Shown: positions 11,701 through 23,609 of the stretch, piece after piece
How the letters are laid out: every line of letters starts with the position of its first letter
Numbering within the stretch: the stretch's first letter is position 1
From: Chelydra serpentina
Lineage: Eukaryota > Chordata > Testudines > Chelydridae
DNA: 64,000 bases
Assembly (NCBI GenBank): GCA_037349315.1
Contig: JBAIAC010000035.1
Location: forward strand, 6,586,501-6,650,500
Direction: 5' to 3'
Program-made: the position numbers and the translations under genes
The notes under the pieces: generated by a model
The model's input: only the letters and a program-made list of their open reading frames with translations
What the model was told of the DNA's origin: nothing
The model's database searches: none

Positions 11701-12209
11701 CTGGGTCCCTGTGAGCAATCACTCTATACCTGACCTATCAGTCCTCATTCTCAAAGGAAATTTCCACAATACTTTCAAAAGATGAGCCTGGGAACTTAAA
11801 TTCATAACTTTGCTAGACTAAAAATCTGGTCTTAAAGACACGGGATTTATGGCTTATTACAACAATCTGTAACCCACTAACCCCCCTTTTCTCCTATGAT
11901 TACTGGGGTGTTAACAGGCCTCTTTGCCTTGAATGGTCCCTTGAAATATGTGCTAATGACTTCTGCTAAACTATCTGTTCCATCTTGTATTTAGCTGTGA
12001 CACTTTTCCCAGACCTGAGGAAGAGCTCTGTATAGCTCAGCTTGTCGTTCTCTCTTAAACAGAACTTGATCCAGTAAAAGATATCTCACCCACATTGTCT
12101 CGCTACTATCCTGAGACCAACACAGCTACAACACTGCATATAACTCTAAATAGACATTTAACCAGGAGTTGACTGACTGGTTCTAGATGTGTAGATTCTT
12201 TGGGGGTTT
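11701..12209. other. No gene seen
   Basis: AT-rich DNA without a recognised element. Confidence 0.35.
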
Positions 12210-12594
12210 TTAAAAAAAATTGGGGCTGTCAAGCGATTAAAAAAATTAATCGCAATTAATCGCACGATTAAAAACATAATCGCGATTAATCACATTTAAT
12301 AATAGAATGCCATTTATTTAAATATTTTGGATGTTTTCTACATTTTCAAATATATTCATTTCAATTACAACACAGAATACAAAGTGTACAGTGCTCACTT
12401 TATATTTATTTTTGATTACAGTATTTGCACTGTAAAAAAACAAAAGAAATAGTATTTTTCAATTCACCTAATACTGGTACCGTAGTGCAATCTCTATCAT
12501 GAAAGTTGAACTTACAAATGTAGAATTGTGTACAAAAAAAGGCACTCAAAAATAAAACAATATAACATTTTAGAGTCTGCAAGTCCACTCAGTC

Positions 12595-13239
12595 CTATTT
12601 CTTGTTCAGCCAATCGCTCAAACATACAAGTATGTCTCCATTTGCAGGAGATAATGGTGCCTGCTTCTTGTTTACAGTGTCACCTGAAAGTGAGAACAGA
12701 CATTCTGGTGGCACTGTTGTAGCCAGTGTCGCACGATATTTATGTGCCAGATGCGCTAAACATTCATATTTCCCTTCATGCTTCAGCCACCATTCCGGGG
12801 GAAACACTTCCATGCTGATGACGGGTTCTGCTTGATAACAATACAGAGCAGTGCAGACCGATGAATGTTCATTTTCATTATCTGAGTTAGATGCCACCAG
12901 CAGAAGGTTGATTTTCTTTTTTGGTGGTTTGGGTCCTATAGTTTCAACGTCGGAGTATTGCTCTTTTAAGACATTTGAAAGCATGCTCCACACCTTGTCC
13001 CTCCCAGATTTTGAAAGGCACTTCAGATTCTTAAACCTTGGGTTGAGTGCTGTAGCTATCTTTAGAAATCTCACATTGGCACCTTCTTTGCATTTTGCCA
13101 GATCTGCTGTGAAAGTGTTCTTAAACCGAACAGCATGTGCTGGGTCATCGTCCAAGACTGCTATAACATGCAATATATGGCAGAATGTGGGTAAAACAGA
13201 GCAGGGGACATACAGTTCTCCCCCAAGGAGTTCAGTCAC
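12595..13239 (-). pseudogene. hAT transposase C-terminal fragment
   Basis: This 214-codon frame encodes the C-terminal part of a hAT (ZBED/Ac-like) transposase. Residues about 145-210 fit the hAT dimerisation domain: PPEWW, then YECLAHLAHKY, then a TTVPPECLFSLSGD block that corresponds to the family's T-x-x-P-S-E-x-x-F-S-x-A-G signature, and LSPANGDILVCL. The usual Ser in PSE is Pro here and the G-D-x-V-N-K-K segment is kept. The BED finger and the catalytic N-terminal two thirds are absent, so it cannot be an active transposase. The frame is otherwise open, suggesting moderate age. Upstream (to the right) the frame runs into the inverted half of the palindromic element. Confidence 0.7.
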
Positions 13240-13269
13240 AAATTTAATTAACGCGTTATTTTTTTAATC

Positions 13270-13505
13270 AGCATCATCAGCATGGAAGCATGACCTCTGA
13301 AATGGTGGTCGAAGCATGAAGGGGTATACGAATGTTTAGCGTATCTGGAATGTAAATACCTTGCAATGCTGGCTACAAAAGTGCCATGCAAATGCCTGTT
13401 CTCACTTTCTGGTAAATAAGAGGTAATTGTAAATAAGAGGAAAGCATTATCTCCTGTAAATGTAAACAAACTTGTTTGTCTTAGCTGCTGGCTGAACAAG
13501 AAGTA
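13270..13505 (+). pseudogene. Inverted second copy of hAT transposase tail
   Basis: The plus strand repeats, diverged, the same dimerisation segment found on the minus strand at 12595-12835, and reads towards the right-hand terminus. It contains stops, for example in the TAAATAAGAGG region near 13420. The arms differ by substitutions and small indels, so they separated long ago or were diverged before joining. Confidence 0.55.
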
Positions 13506-13946
13506 TGACTGAGTGGACTTGTAGCTCTGAAGTTTTTACGTTGTTTTGTTTACATTTTTAAGTTGCACGTTCACAACAAAGAGATTGCACTACAGTACTT
13601 GTATGAGGTTAATTGAAAATTACTTTTTCTTTTGTTTATCATTTTTACAGTGCAAATATTTGTAATAAAACACAGTTTGATTTCAGTTACAACACAGAAT
13701 ACAATATATATGAAAATGTAGAAAAACATCCAAAATATTGAATACATTTCAGTTGGTATTCTGTTGTTTAACAGTGCGATTAAAACTGTGATTAAACTAT
13801 TAATTTTTTTTTAGTTAATCGCGTGAGTTAACTGTGATTAATCAACAGCCTTAAAAAAATTGTTTGCATCCTTAGGATTTCATTCTGCAAAGTAGTGAGC
13901 ACCTCTAAGGCTAGGCTGAGTGCCTTGGGCCCTTAGACAATAATGA

Positions 13947-14036
13947 CCAAATTCAGCCTTGATGTCAGCCTTGATGTAAATGAAACTCATAGTGAAGTCA
14001 ATATTGCATTTGCTTACACCAGGGCTAAATTTAACC
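13947..14036. mobile_element. Short palindromic MITE
   Basis: CCAAATTCAGCCTTGATGTC at the left pairs with the complement of GGTTAAATTTAGCCCTGGTG at the right. The same sequence type appears at 38562-38646. Non-coding. Confidence 0.45.
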
Positions 14037-14879
14037 TTAGGGGGGAGGTGCACTCTTCCCACCACCCCCCATCCTCCTTCCTCTGCTGCTCGATAAGCTT
14101 GCTTTTCTATTCCATTGACTCTCCACTGAAGTTAATGGTGTTTTCCAAGGACTATCTCTGGTAAGTATTTCATTACTGGTCTTAATGTGCGGTGCTGAAT
14201 TTATAGTAATTGCGCTGACCCGTTCCAGTGCAGGAGAGAAGAACTGCAGAAATACTTAACTTCAGGCACAGTCTCTCAAAAGCACCATCACTTCAGTGGG
14301 AAGATGTAGTTATAGGGTAAAAACCTTTTCAAACATTAGGCAAGGAGGGAGAAGAGTCTGAGATTCAGACTGTCTTCTCACTTTAGGAAGCAAGTTGTAC
14401 TGTAATGGATTAAGCTTGTGAGTTTCTCTGAATTTCCCTATAAGTAAAACCTTGCTACATATTTCTGCAGTTTATCAGACAAAATTCTACCTTTAGTCAC
14501 GCCCTCCAGAATTCTATTTGGCTCAATATGTTCACATCAGAATGTGGAAAAACTCTAAATATCTTGTTATGGTTCATATAATTTGTCTTTACACTTACTA
14601 AATAAGCACCAAATCACTTGTTTAGCTCTGCATGCATCCCAACAGTTGCTTTTATATTGTAGATCAAAACAATTTAAAGTTTGTTTACTTTTCATTCATT
14701 TGCAATGTACAGCAAGTCCCTTTAAACCTTTGAGCTTGCATGGTGCTTTTAAAAGTTACAGAGAGTTCTTCACTTGTTTGTTTGTTTGGTAGGATTTATT
14801 TTTAATGTGATGTACTGAGCAATGGATGGGTGCACTTGTAAAAGTCCATATTAAGTTCTTTGCTTTGTCAGTTTCTTAG
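14037..14879. other. No gene seen
   Basis: No exon or bounded repeat recognised. Confidence 0.35.
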
Positions 14880-15015
14880 TTATGCAATCTTGGGAAAGAC
14901 ACCTAACCACTCCTAATCTCAGTTACACCACATGTAAAACAGGGATAATCATACCAATCTGTGTTTCGGAATCTACATATACTTGGAGGCAGCTATATAA
15001 GTATTAAATATTAGT
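14880..15015 (+). repeat. MIR SINE core and tail
   Basis: CAATCTTGGGAAAGACACCT, then ACCACTCCTAATCTCAGTTAC, ATGTAAAACAGGGATAATCA and a final TATATAAGTATTAAAT follow the order of MIR: the GGGCAAGTCAC core, the CCTCAGTTTCC block and the GTAAAATGGGGATAAT tail. The copy is degraded. Confidence 0.6.
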
Positions 15016-15644
15016 CGTTTTGTCTGGCAGTGATCATTTCCCAAAACATATTTGGGGATGAGGAGACTAACATTATAATGGAGGCTTTATTTAGACCTTT
15101 TAGCAACCAGGCACGTAGTTAGTCCTGTTTCTTTGTCCTCCCTCTCTTCTTTTCTTTTTTTTCTTTTTTGGTGCCCGTTTTTGCACTCTTCTGTCTCCCT
15201 CTCTTTATTTCTAATCTTTATTCTTTCTCTCTCTCCACCCTTTTCTCTAGCAGCAGAAAAATACTTACTGGAAACCTGATCCCATCTGTGCTCCTGCACT
15301 GTAGAGCTTCCCCCTGCAGTGGCTCTTCATGTATGATCTTAGTCAGTTTCATATGACTGCCAGAACAATATTCAGGAGTGCCAAGATCTCAAACAGCTTT
15401 TCGAATGGGCAGGTTTCTTCCACTTGGGCATGGCAAATCAAACAAAACATGGTTTTGCTCTCTAAAAAAATGCCCCCACGATATTTTGATCCAGCATCTT
15501 TGTCCCTTCCACCCAATAATTCTCTTTCATAAAAGCCTTTCTGACTCTTTATTTAATTGGGCCTCTTAAACTGTTATAGCATTCTCCTCGTAAATCTAAA
15601 GTGTTTGGGACTATAATCTAACTCAAACGTGTTAAATTGTTGCA
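15016..15644. other. No gene; pyrimidine-rich tract inside
   Basis: A CT-rich low-complexity stretch lies at about 15125-15245. No exon was recognised. Confidence 0.4.
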
Positions 15645-15885
15645 GGCTATGATCTCATTAGATATTGTAAACTAAGCAGGGTTGGGTCAGGTCAGTACTT
15701 GGATAAAAGACCTGTGAGGAGCTAGAGGAAATGATGGTGGTGATTTAGAAGGTGGTACTTTTTCTTCAATGAGCGCTGAGCAACTGCTCCAGCGTAACAC
15801 TCTGTAAGGCTGTGCTGCTAGAGATGCTGTCTTTGAGGAAACATAAGTATGTCAACCCAGGTGTCCTGCACAAGTTACACATTGG
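15645..15885 (+). repeat. 5S rRNA-derived SINE (SINE3/AmnSINE type)
   Basis: GATCTCATTAGATATTG, then AAACTAAGCAGGGTTGGGTC and CAGTACTTGGATAAAAGACC match the internal promoter region of 5S rRNA (GATCTC..., AAGCTAAGCAGGG, AGTACTTGGATGGGAGACC). The downstream part (GTGATTTAGAAGGTGGTACT, CCAGCGTAACACT, GATGCTGTCTTTGAGG) matches the body of 5S-headed vertebrate SINEs. It is too diverged to be a functional 5S gene. Confidence 0.65.
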
Positions 15886-16660
15886 GGCCAGATCCCGTTT
15901 CCATTCAAGTCAAGGTAGATTCTAGCTACTTAAATTCCCCCTGCGTTTCAATATTTTTCACTGTCCTCAGCTGCTGTTATATTACTGTGTGTGGGTAGTT
16001 ATCACATTCCACCCAATTTGCAACTGTTTCAGTGGTGAGTGAATTGAGATGTGCACATGTTATGTATAATCTATATGCAAACCATGTGTCTTTGGACAGG
16101 CCATCTGTGTCATAAGAGGATGTGGTAAGCTCTTCCTGAATGTGGGGTCCATTTGTTACGTTATGGAGGACTCTGAACTTAGTTTACACTAGTATGACTT
16201 GACCCCTTATACATTATGCAGCATTTAGAACTAATTAAATATTCTGACTGCTCTTTGTAACTTCATAACTCAAGTTTAATCTTGTGACTAAATATAAAAC
16301 CTGTTTACACAAAGATCTGTTATACCAAATGAGCCTTTTTGTCTTCTTTTGTAGTTCATCTCTATAGCCTCCTTTTGTTTCTTTTTACAATTAATTGTAT
16401 GGAGATTCAACAAATCAGTATGGTGCATAAGACCAGAATTATTTGTATAGACAGTTTCTGTAGTGCTGTATATACACATTATACACTGTATTACACGTTA
16501 GAAATGAACATTTCAAAATGTATTAAATTTTACTTAGTGCTAGCTCATTGAGTTTTATACATATAATATCATTATCAAATGGGGTGTTGGGGCACAAATA
16601 GCCATTAGCGGTGAGAAAATAATATTTGAAAAGTGTACTATAATCTTGAGAACACTAAAG
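15886..16660. other. No gene seen
   Basis: AT-rich, with no element recognised. Confidence 0.35.
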
Positions 16661-16953
16661 ATATGTCTGTACTGCAAATGAAGATGTAATTGTAGAATAG
16701 GTAGACATCCCTTATTAGCTTTAATCTAGCTATCACAGATAACAATAGCAGTGTAGCTGTGTCGGCATGAACTTCAGCACAGGCTAGCTGCCTGAGTACA
16801 AACCTAGGGAGCCTGGATACATACTTGGGTTGTTAGGCCATGTAGCCATATCTACACTTTTATTATTACCTGTACTAGCTAGATTAAAGCTAGCACAGGT
16901 ATACCTACCTGTGATACAATCACACTTTCACCTGCAGTGTAGACAGAGCCTAT
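16661..16953. mobile_element. Palindromic Harbinger-like MITE
   Basis: ATATGTCTGTACTGCAAATG at the left pairs with the complement of the right end (CACCTGCAGTGTAGACAG). Inside, TAGCTTTAATCTAGCTA and TAGCTAGATTAAAGCTA form a second inverted pair. Non-coding. Confidence 0.6.
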
Positions 16954-18768
16954 AGACCGTGTACTCTTTCTTGCGGAGTTGTGTTGTATGTGGGTTTGGG
17001 ATTTTTTGTTTTTATGGGGTTTTTGGGGTAACTCAGCAAATCTGAGTGTTTTGTAGTTGATAGTTAAGTTCAGATATTTGCTTTGCCCAAACTTTTCCTT
17101 CTCTCTTTCTCTGAGTTGACATTAGCCTTTCGTGGGAGACCAGGGTGGGCAACATCATACTTTGGCATGCACTTGTCTAACAAGGCCAGAATAACTAAAA
17201 TATGTACTAAGACTTGCAATCTTGTACCTTCGTTAGAGTGCACATTGAGATGAGGTGGGTTGTCCACCTATGCATCAATATGCATTAAGGAATTGAGTCT
17301 TCACACTAACACACGTATTTCAAAGAGTATTTCTTCTGACTTACAATTTAAGTCATGCTCCTGTGAGCTGGCAAGTGCTCAACCAGTGCAGCATGGAGAC
17401 AGCTGGCAGGGGGAGTTATTTTTGCTTGTGATTGTTGAATGTGACAGATTGAGAATAGCAAGGAGAAGAGTTCAAGCTATGAGTGCACTGAACAGCCATC
17501 CTCTTACTGCGTTAATTCTACAGATAGGTGTGGAGTGCTTTGTAGAATCTCAATGTCATGTTTTTAAACTATTTTTAAAAAGAGGATCTGCACATGCTGT
17601 TCATTTGTACTTCAGCTTAGGTTGCTTTGCTCGTTTCATTATAGTAGGTAAAGGTGGCTGAAAAGGGGGAAGATGCCTTTCATGATTAAAGAGAACATAT
17701 TTGTAAAGTCTGAATTGCTATTTGATCTGAATGTTTGTACCCTTTTTTTGCTTTTCTGTTGGCATTTGTGACCTTTTTCGTTTGCTTGTTTACATGAATG
17801 TTGGGGGAAGGGGCTTTCATACATGCCAGTAGTCACTGCTCCAGTACCCTGGCTACATGAAAGATTTTACCTGGCTAAACTGAGACAAATGTTCACATGT
17901 GCATTTAAAAATAAATCAATTCCTTTCCAAACAGACTGAAAAAATAAAGGTAGTGGAAGTTCAGTTTCAATGTAGACTGTGAGCAGGCTTGGGAAAAACA
18001 AGGGAGTTCTAAACAAAAAGTCCATCCCATGCGGAAATCAAATCTAGCATTGGAACTGATCAAACTGTTTGATGTGAATAATTTATTAATTGGATTTGGC
18101 CATATTTTCTCTTTACAAATTGCCCAGGAACAGATCAAGGCTTTCCCAATCTCCTTATTATTCATAACTGTTCAACAGCAAATGACTTTTATGAACATAA
18201 TTGAGCTTATGGAGTTGTTCAGGAGCTGCTCATAGCTAGTACTGCTTTGAGTAGCTGATATTTGGAATTTGCTATTCATGCTATGTTACATGGCATGACT
18301 TCTGTTCACTAGCTGGCTGGCTTAACCTTTATAAAAAAAACAGGGCCTGAATAAGATATGGGAGTGTTGAATCTCTCCGCATTTGGATGAAGGGAGGGCA
18401 CTTATGGACAGACACATAGTGGGAGATAAACAGATTTGGAATATTTTGAACCTATGTCCTTTTATGCACAAGAGTATAATGTTTAGCTAGGACGCCAGAC
18501 TTAAAAGTGGCTGAGGGACAAAGCTATGTTGGGATTATCAGCTGTCTACAGATTTACCATTTGGTTTTCTCTTATGTTCATACAATAACTGCGTGTGCAG
18601 GAAATGCACGGTTGCAAAAGTTGAAGCTAGATCTTTGGTTGATTCACTTAATTGCCTGATTGCCAGGACTATGGCCAAAGAAATGTGAGGAACTGCTGTC
18701 ATCTCACATAGATACTCTTATATACTGACCAAGTGCACAGACTGAATCCACCACTTTCCATTTTATTG
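16954..18768. other. Non-coding stretch
   Basis: A 133-codon plus-strand frame (17260-17661) and an 86-codon minus-strand frame (17905-18165) have no recognisable domain and no flanking exon signals that persuade me. No repeat with clear ends. Confidence 0.35.
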
Positions 18769-18870
18769 TACATCAGACGTATTATGATAGTGCTCCGAGG
18801 CCCCAGTAAGGGTTGGGGCTGCATTGTGCTGGGCACTGAACACCCATTCACCACAGCCATAAAAGAGGTG
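18769..18870 (+). repeat. Old interspersed repeat fragment
   Basis: GAGGCCCCAGTAAGGGTTGG and GCATTGTGCTGGGCACTGAA match the GGGCCCCATTGTGCTAGGCG block of the repeat also seen at 5672 and 31838. Confidence 0.5.
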
Positions 18871-19036
18871 CAGCTGCACAGTGCTATTTGTGAGGAGTAT
18901 GGTCTGCAGCTGGGTGGGAATTTTTCAGCACTGGTTTTCCATTGGAAAATGGTAATTCATGGAAACCAAAACTTTTCATGTGAAAGGGGTGGTTTTGACA
19001 GAAGTGATGTCAACAAGTGCAAATGTGGGGAGGGAA

Positions 19037-19235
19037 TAACCCAGTGGTAAGGATGCTCATTGGGATAGGGTGACCAGATGTCCCTATTTTATAGGGACAG
19101 TCCCGATTTTTGGGTCTTTTTCTTATATAGGCTCCTGTTACCCCCACCCTGATTTTTCACACTTGCTGTCTGGTCACCCTAATTGGGGATAAGGTTCAAG
19201 TCCCTGCTCCACCCACTTCACTAACCACCAAGATA
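19037..19235 (+). repeat. tRNA-like repeat split by a MITE
   Basis: AACCCAGTGGTAAGGATGCTC resembles a Pol III A box, and AAGGTTCAAGTCCCTGCTCC resembles a B box. The MITE at 19066-19181 separates them. The 3' part (CACTAACCACCAAG) reads as the start of an inverted second head. Confidence 0.5.
19066..19181. mobile_element. 116-bp hAT-type MITE
   Basis: Ends are TAGGGTGACCAGA and TCTGGTCACCCTA, a perfect 13-bp inverted repeat. Flanks ATTGGGA (19059-19065) and ATTGGGG (19182-19188) look like a target duplication. A second copy in the opposite orientation is at 23610-23710. Confidence 0.75.
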
Positions 19236-19310
19236 TGAAGTGAGTCAGCCTCTCTCTCCTGTTGAAGCTGTTCCACTTTATAGATATAATTAAATATTAT
19301 TTAGGCTAGA

Positions 19311-19430
19311 GACTGACTCTAGCCCAGTGGTTTGGGCACTTAGTGGAATGTGGGAGACATAAGGACTTGAACCTTGGTCTCTCACATCCCACCTTAGTGC
19401 CCTAGTCAGTCCATCTCTCTGGCCTAATGG
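19311..19430. repeat. tRNA-like palindrome, copy 2
   Basis: AGCCCAGTGGTTTGGGCACT and GGACTTGAACCTTGGTCTC form a head with A-box-like start, met by its diverged reverse complement (CACCTTAGTGCCCTAGTCAG). The two arms face each other. Confidence 0.5.
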
Positions 19431-19471
19431 ATATATAATTATTTATACAAAGTGAAACAGCTCTACCAGGA

Positions 19472-19632
19472 GACTGAGAGAGTCCCACTACAGCATACCC
19501 AGGTGGGAATGGGGAGACCCAGGTTCAATTCGCTGCTCTGAATCAGCCAGAACAGGGAGTTGACCGGGGCCTCCTAAATCCCAGGTGATTGCCCTGACCA
19601 CTGGGCCATTAGTTTTTCTGACTTGGGTTGGT
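19472..19632. repeat. tRNA-like palindrome, copy 3
   Basis: The left arm holds GGGGAGACCCAGGTTCAATT with a B-box-like GGTTCAATTC. The right arm, AATCCCAGGTGATTGCCCTG followed by ACCACTGGGCCATTAG, is an inverted head. Layout as in the copy at 19311. Confidence 0.5.
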
Positions 19633-21423
19633 CTGTCTCTCTCCCCCTCATTTTTAATGAACATTTTCAAAAAGTCTCCCTTTTGTCTAGTGTGGAATGG
19701 GAGGATTTTTCAAATCCGTCTCCTATCCAGCTCTAGTAGGTTCAGCTGTCCTTGTCCATCTTGCATGATTAATTTCATCAGTGCCAGGGCTCTGGGCTGG
19801 TGTGAGGAAAGGTGTAGGAATGTGTGGATACTAAATGACTTGTACAACAATGCATTGTCTGCTACCATTCATTGTAATGGCTGCCAGTCTAAGCAGCCTT
19901 TCAAGATTATGCCAGTGTGCACAGGACAGTGCACTGTATGTAGCCTTGTTCAGAGGCAGTTGTTGCCAGGTACTAATTCCCTTCCCCATTTCAGTTTGTC
20001 TGCAGTCCGTATACTTTGCTCCATGCTCTGGAATATGTGCAAAGTGACTCCACGCTAGGGACCTTTCTGTGGCTTGAGCTCAATTATTTAAAAAAAACTC
20101 TAGTAGTCTGTCGAACTCTGGCATTTCCTGACTCGAATGTGTAGCTGTACAGCCGTAGCATTCTCTTAATGTAGTGGGGGAGTTTCCTATGGAATCATAT
20201 AATCATTTTGTCCATAACTTGTTTGAATTCTAGATAGCATCTCTGTATCTTGGGTTTGGAACAACAATTACCATGCCATGCAAAACGCATTCAGAGCAGG
20301 TGTTCTAGGGAGACCTCTCTTTCCAAAACTGGCCAGCAGGTGGTAGCATATATTCACTGCATTTTGTTTTTTAGAGGTTTCCCAAAGACCCAGTCCAGCC
20401 ATCCTTTAAAACAGGGAAAGAAAAAACTCAGGCCATTTCTTTGTAGAGTAAGTACATGGCTGGGGCCTCTGAATTTTCCTTTTTTAGCTCTGATGTTCCT
20501 ACAAGTCACCGTTTCCTTCCACCAAGAGGTTTCCCATCCAATGTTGCTGAAAGATCAAGTCCTGGCTTTCAGACAGTATATAAGAAGTGATCCTGCCTTA
20601 GGAAGTATACAGCTAGCGCTGAGTAAGCAGAACCCATAGAGCCTCATGATGAGGAAAGAGCAAGTCTGTACAAAAAGATTATAGATCAGCGTAAGAGACT
20701 GACGCTTCTAGCTGAGTTAAATTAGTTGCAGCTCCTAGGAGCTCTGCTGAAGGGGAATAGTCTTTTTTCGCCCATGTGAAAAACTGTGCGTAGATCAACA
20801 GAGTCCCAGTTTGAGCTGTGATAGTGCATAGGATGCACACACAGCAAATCTAGTGGGGCAGATGGGAGTATTCTGCTAATTGGTTGAGTCTGCTGTAGTG
20901 TCTAGCCACCAGTTGGCAGATTAAACATAAGGAACTCCCTCTCCCTTGCCCCATGCAAGATGGAAATGAACACAAGCACTGTAAACTCTTTGGCAAGTAG
21001 CCAGATAGGCTTAGCAATAAGGTGCCTCTTTTCCCTTGTGGAAAAATAGTTAAGGTGAAAGAAAGCCAGCATTATTTGAAAGATACATGTAAGTGTCTTA
21101 AAGCGCTCAGCAAAATTAACTTGTGTCTCCATAATACATCTATTCCAAGGTACTTTGAGTGGAGATGCTTTGTATACTGATGTCTTTAGAAATACTTCAG
21201 CTCTGATAAAGGTGTGTGGATATCTTTTTCACAGCTAGGGTTATCACTAACACTGTGTGTTCCCGCATACTCTGAAAAATATTTCAGACGTTCTTAAATG
21301 AAATTAGGGTAATCTAACCTATCTTTCCTTTGGCCCTTGACATACGGGGAAATGAATGTCTTATGTCAGTTTCCACCCACAGCATCTCTATTTTGTTACT
21401 GAAGAGTGGAGTGAATTGAGAGG
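19633..21423. other. Non-coding stretch
   Basis: Open frames of 157 codons (19585-20058) and 129 codons (20250-20639) have no recognisable domain. No repeat with clear ends. Confidence 0.35.
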
Positions 21424-21475
21424 GTCAGAGTTTAAGGCCAGGAGGGACCACCCGACCATCTAGTCCAGGGCTTCT
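21424..21475 (-). mobile_element. CR1 3' end fragment
   Basis: TTTAAGGCCAGGAGGGACCA followed by CCATCTAGTCCA is a reverse-complemented CR1 tail of about 50 bp. Confidence 0.55.
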
Positions 21476-22203
21476 TAACATGCCTGTTCTGGGGAATTAC
21501 AATTCTTTTCAAGGAGAGGCTAGGGATGATTGACTGTATTATAGAGCTGAGGTTACAGGACTCTAAACAACTCCAAGGATGTTGTGCATTGATAGGATTG
21601 AGGATAGAATCTACTTCCCGATTTTATCTTTCGCATCAGCCAAGAACATGAAAGGACTGGTGTCTCGTCCGGCCTTCTATATGGCCATTAGAGGTGCTCA
21701 CAGTTGGCAAACTAGGGTCTGACATCGTTTGGCCATTGTGAACAGGAACCAATTATGCTTCTGCCTGGGTCAGAGCTGCACTAGGACATTATTGTGCATA
21801 CTGGAGGGCTGAGCCCTCTCCTACCTTTCCTGCTTTTACAGGCTGATGAGGGCTTTCAGCTACAGCAAGTTAAATAAATATTAAAAGACTTGAAATGCCA
21901 TCATTTTATGAACGTGGAAACTGAGTGAGCTGCAAAGGTGCAGAATTGTGGTTCAGCTGTGCTTATTTTGACTGTTTAAACCTTCTGAGTCTGCACAGTT
22001 GAGCTGGAAGTTTGCTTTCAATAGATTGTCTTATGAGGTTTCCAGTACTTCCTGCTTCTGATCTGTCAGGTAATACTGACAGCTTTTCTTCTGCAGCATT
22101 TTGGGAGGCTTTATTTTTATTTTTTTTAAGAATTAGCCTAACTTTTTTAAATCTCCCAGCGCTACATTTGAACTAGCTTGCTAGTCACTAGTAATTAAGA
22201 CCA
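21476..22203. other. No gene seen
   Basis: No element recognised. Confidence 0.35.
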
Positions 22204-22391
22204 AAGACCCAGATTTTCAAAGATATTTAGGCATTGCTACATTCAGGGTTGCAACACCTGAGTCTCATTTTCAAAAGTGATTTAGGAACTTAGGTGCCTA
22301 AATCCCATTGAGTGCCAAAGTGCCTAAATCACTTTTGAACATGAGGTTTAGGTATTGCAATGCCAAAACACCTTTATAAATCTGGGCCAAA
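22204..22391. mobile_element. Palindromic MITE
   Basis: Left end AAAGACCCAGATTTTCAAAG pairs with the complement of AAAGGTGTTTTGGCATTGC-type sequence at the right end. The centre is a second palindrome around CTAAATCCCATTGAGTG. Non-coding; the minus-strand frame across it is a by-product. Confidence 0.55.
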
Positions 22392-23609
22392 GTCCCTATG
22401 CTTTTAAATAGGCCTGAAAATAAAATAACATGCCAAAGACTGGAATCTATTATATGTCCAAAAGTTTCCCCTGCATTAATACTTTTACCAGTAAACCTCA
22501 TTAATTCCCTCTTTGCTAATCTAAAAATTATTAATTCTCCCTGAAATCTCATCCCATTTCCCAGTAGAAAGGGGCTGGATATGAACGTTGTGTTCCAGTC
22601 ACAAGGTAAATCTATTACTCAATGAAACTTTAATGGCAGGGACAATCCTGTAGTTAGATTGCATATATCTAAGAAGTCATATGAAAACCCAGTATATGTA
22701 CTAGTATGCGACACTGTGAAATTATAAAAATTACCAACTAGATGACATTTGTCAAACTAAATGAAAAAGGTCCATTTTGTGATTAAATGTCCCTTTTTCC
22801 CTGTAGTATGTGGTTTGCTTGCAATTAAAAACAATGCAGTAATCCGCAAGGGCTCACAGAGTCATTATTGCAGATTAGCCAGATTCTGATACATGGTTAC
22901 AGCATTCTGTTCTTGGAAGGGTGGTGCTTTTAGAAATATCAGTGCTGGTTCTGAAAGTCCTTTGAGGATGTTTGACAGACGGGTGTGCTTTTGACCAGCT
23001 GCAATACAGACGTCTCTCCAGTGTCTTGCCAATTACCTTCGTTGTGATGACCTAGGAAGAACCACCCTATCCATGTACACAGGTCCGTCATCAGACTACT
23101 CAGTTAGCATGAATCATCTATCAGTTCTTGGTTGTGTAATGTCAATAAAGTAGAAAACATGGACTTCCCTTTAGGCTCGTCTCAATGTTATTGAAAGGAC
23201 AGAATGCTATCCAGATTTCTATACAAAAACACTAGGGATGGGTCAAGATCTAAAATCTGAATCTGGGTCTAATTTTTCCCAGTGTTTTAGGGTGTTTGTA
23301 TTCAGGGTGGGCCCAGCCTCTGCTGAGCAAACTTTTTTCTTGTGAAGATTCTGTGCTGGATGGATGTGTGAGAGATGAATGACTTACAACAAATCACCTC
23401 TGAAATATGATTCACCATATTCAGCAACAGTGGTATTAATATCCACAAGGCTCACTGACTTCAAACTCCATTGGCTGAGTTTACAAACTCTGCTAATTGA
23501 ACCTAATTGAATTGAATAGTTGTAGTTTGCATACTGCAGAACTCTACCACCAATCAACATCTTCTGTCTAGAGCCAGAGACACTCTCAGAGCTCACCTGG
23601 AAATACTGA
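22392..23609. other. Non-coding; possible conserved block inside
   Basis: The block at about 22640-22880 is AT-rich and complex, with no repeat signature, and looks like a conserved non-coding element by texture only. No exon was seen. Confidence 0.25.

Larger units (their letters stand above)
12222..13850. mobile_element. Palindromic hAT transposon relic
   Basis: Both outer ends carry the same terminal block built from GATTAATCGC-type units (12223-12300 and 13770-13850). Both halves also repeat the same 3' transposase tail and 3' untranslated region in opposite orientation (about 12222-12830 against 13265-13850). The single-copy centre (12840-13260) continues the left half's reading frame. 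A TTAAAAAAATTG-like direct repeat flanks the whole unit (12210-12222, with one extra A, and 13851-13862), so it probably inserted as one piece. The element therefore has two inverted 3' ends and no 5' end. Confidence 0.65.

Noticed and set aside
15645..15885. Functional 5S rRNA gene
   Set aside because: Only the internal promoter half is recognisable, it is diverged and continues into a SINE body.
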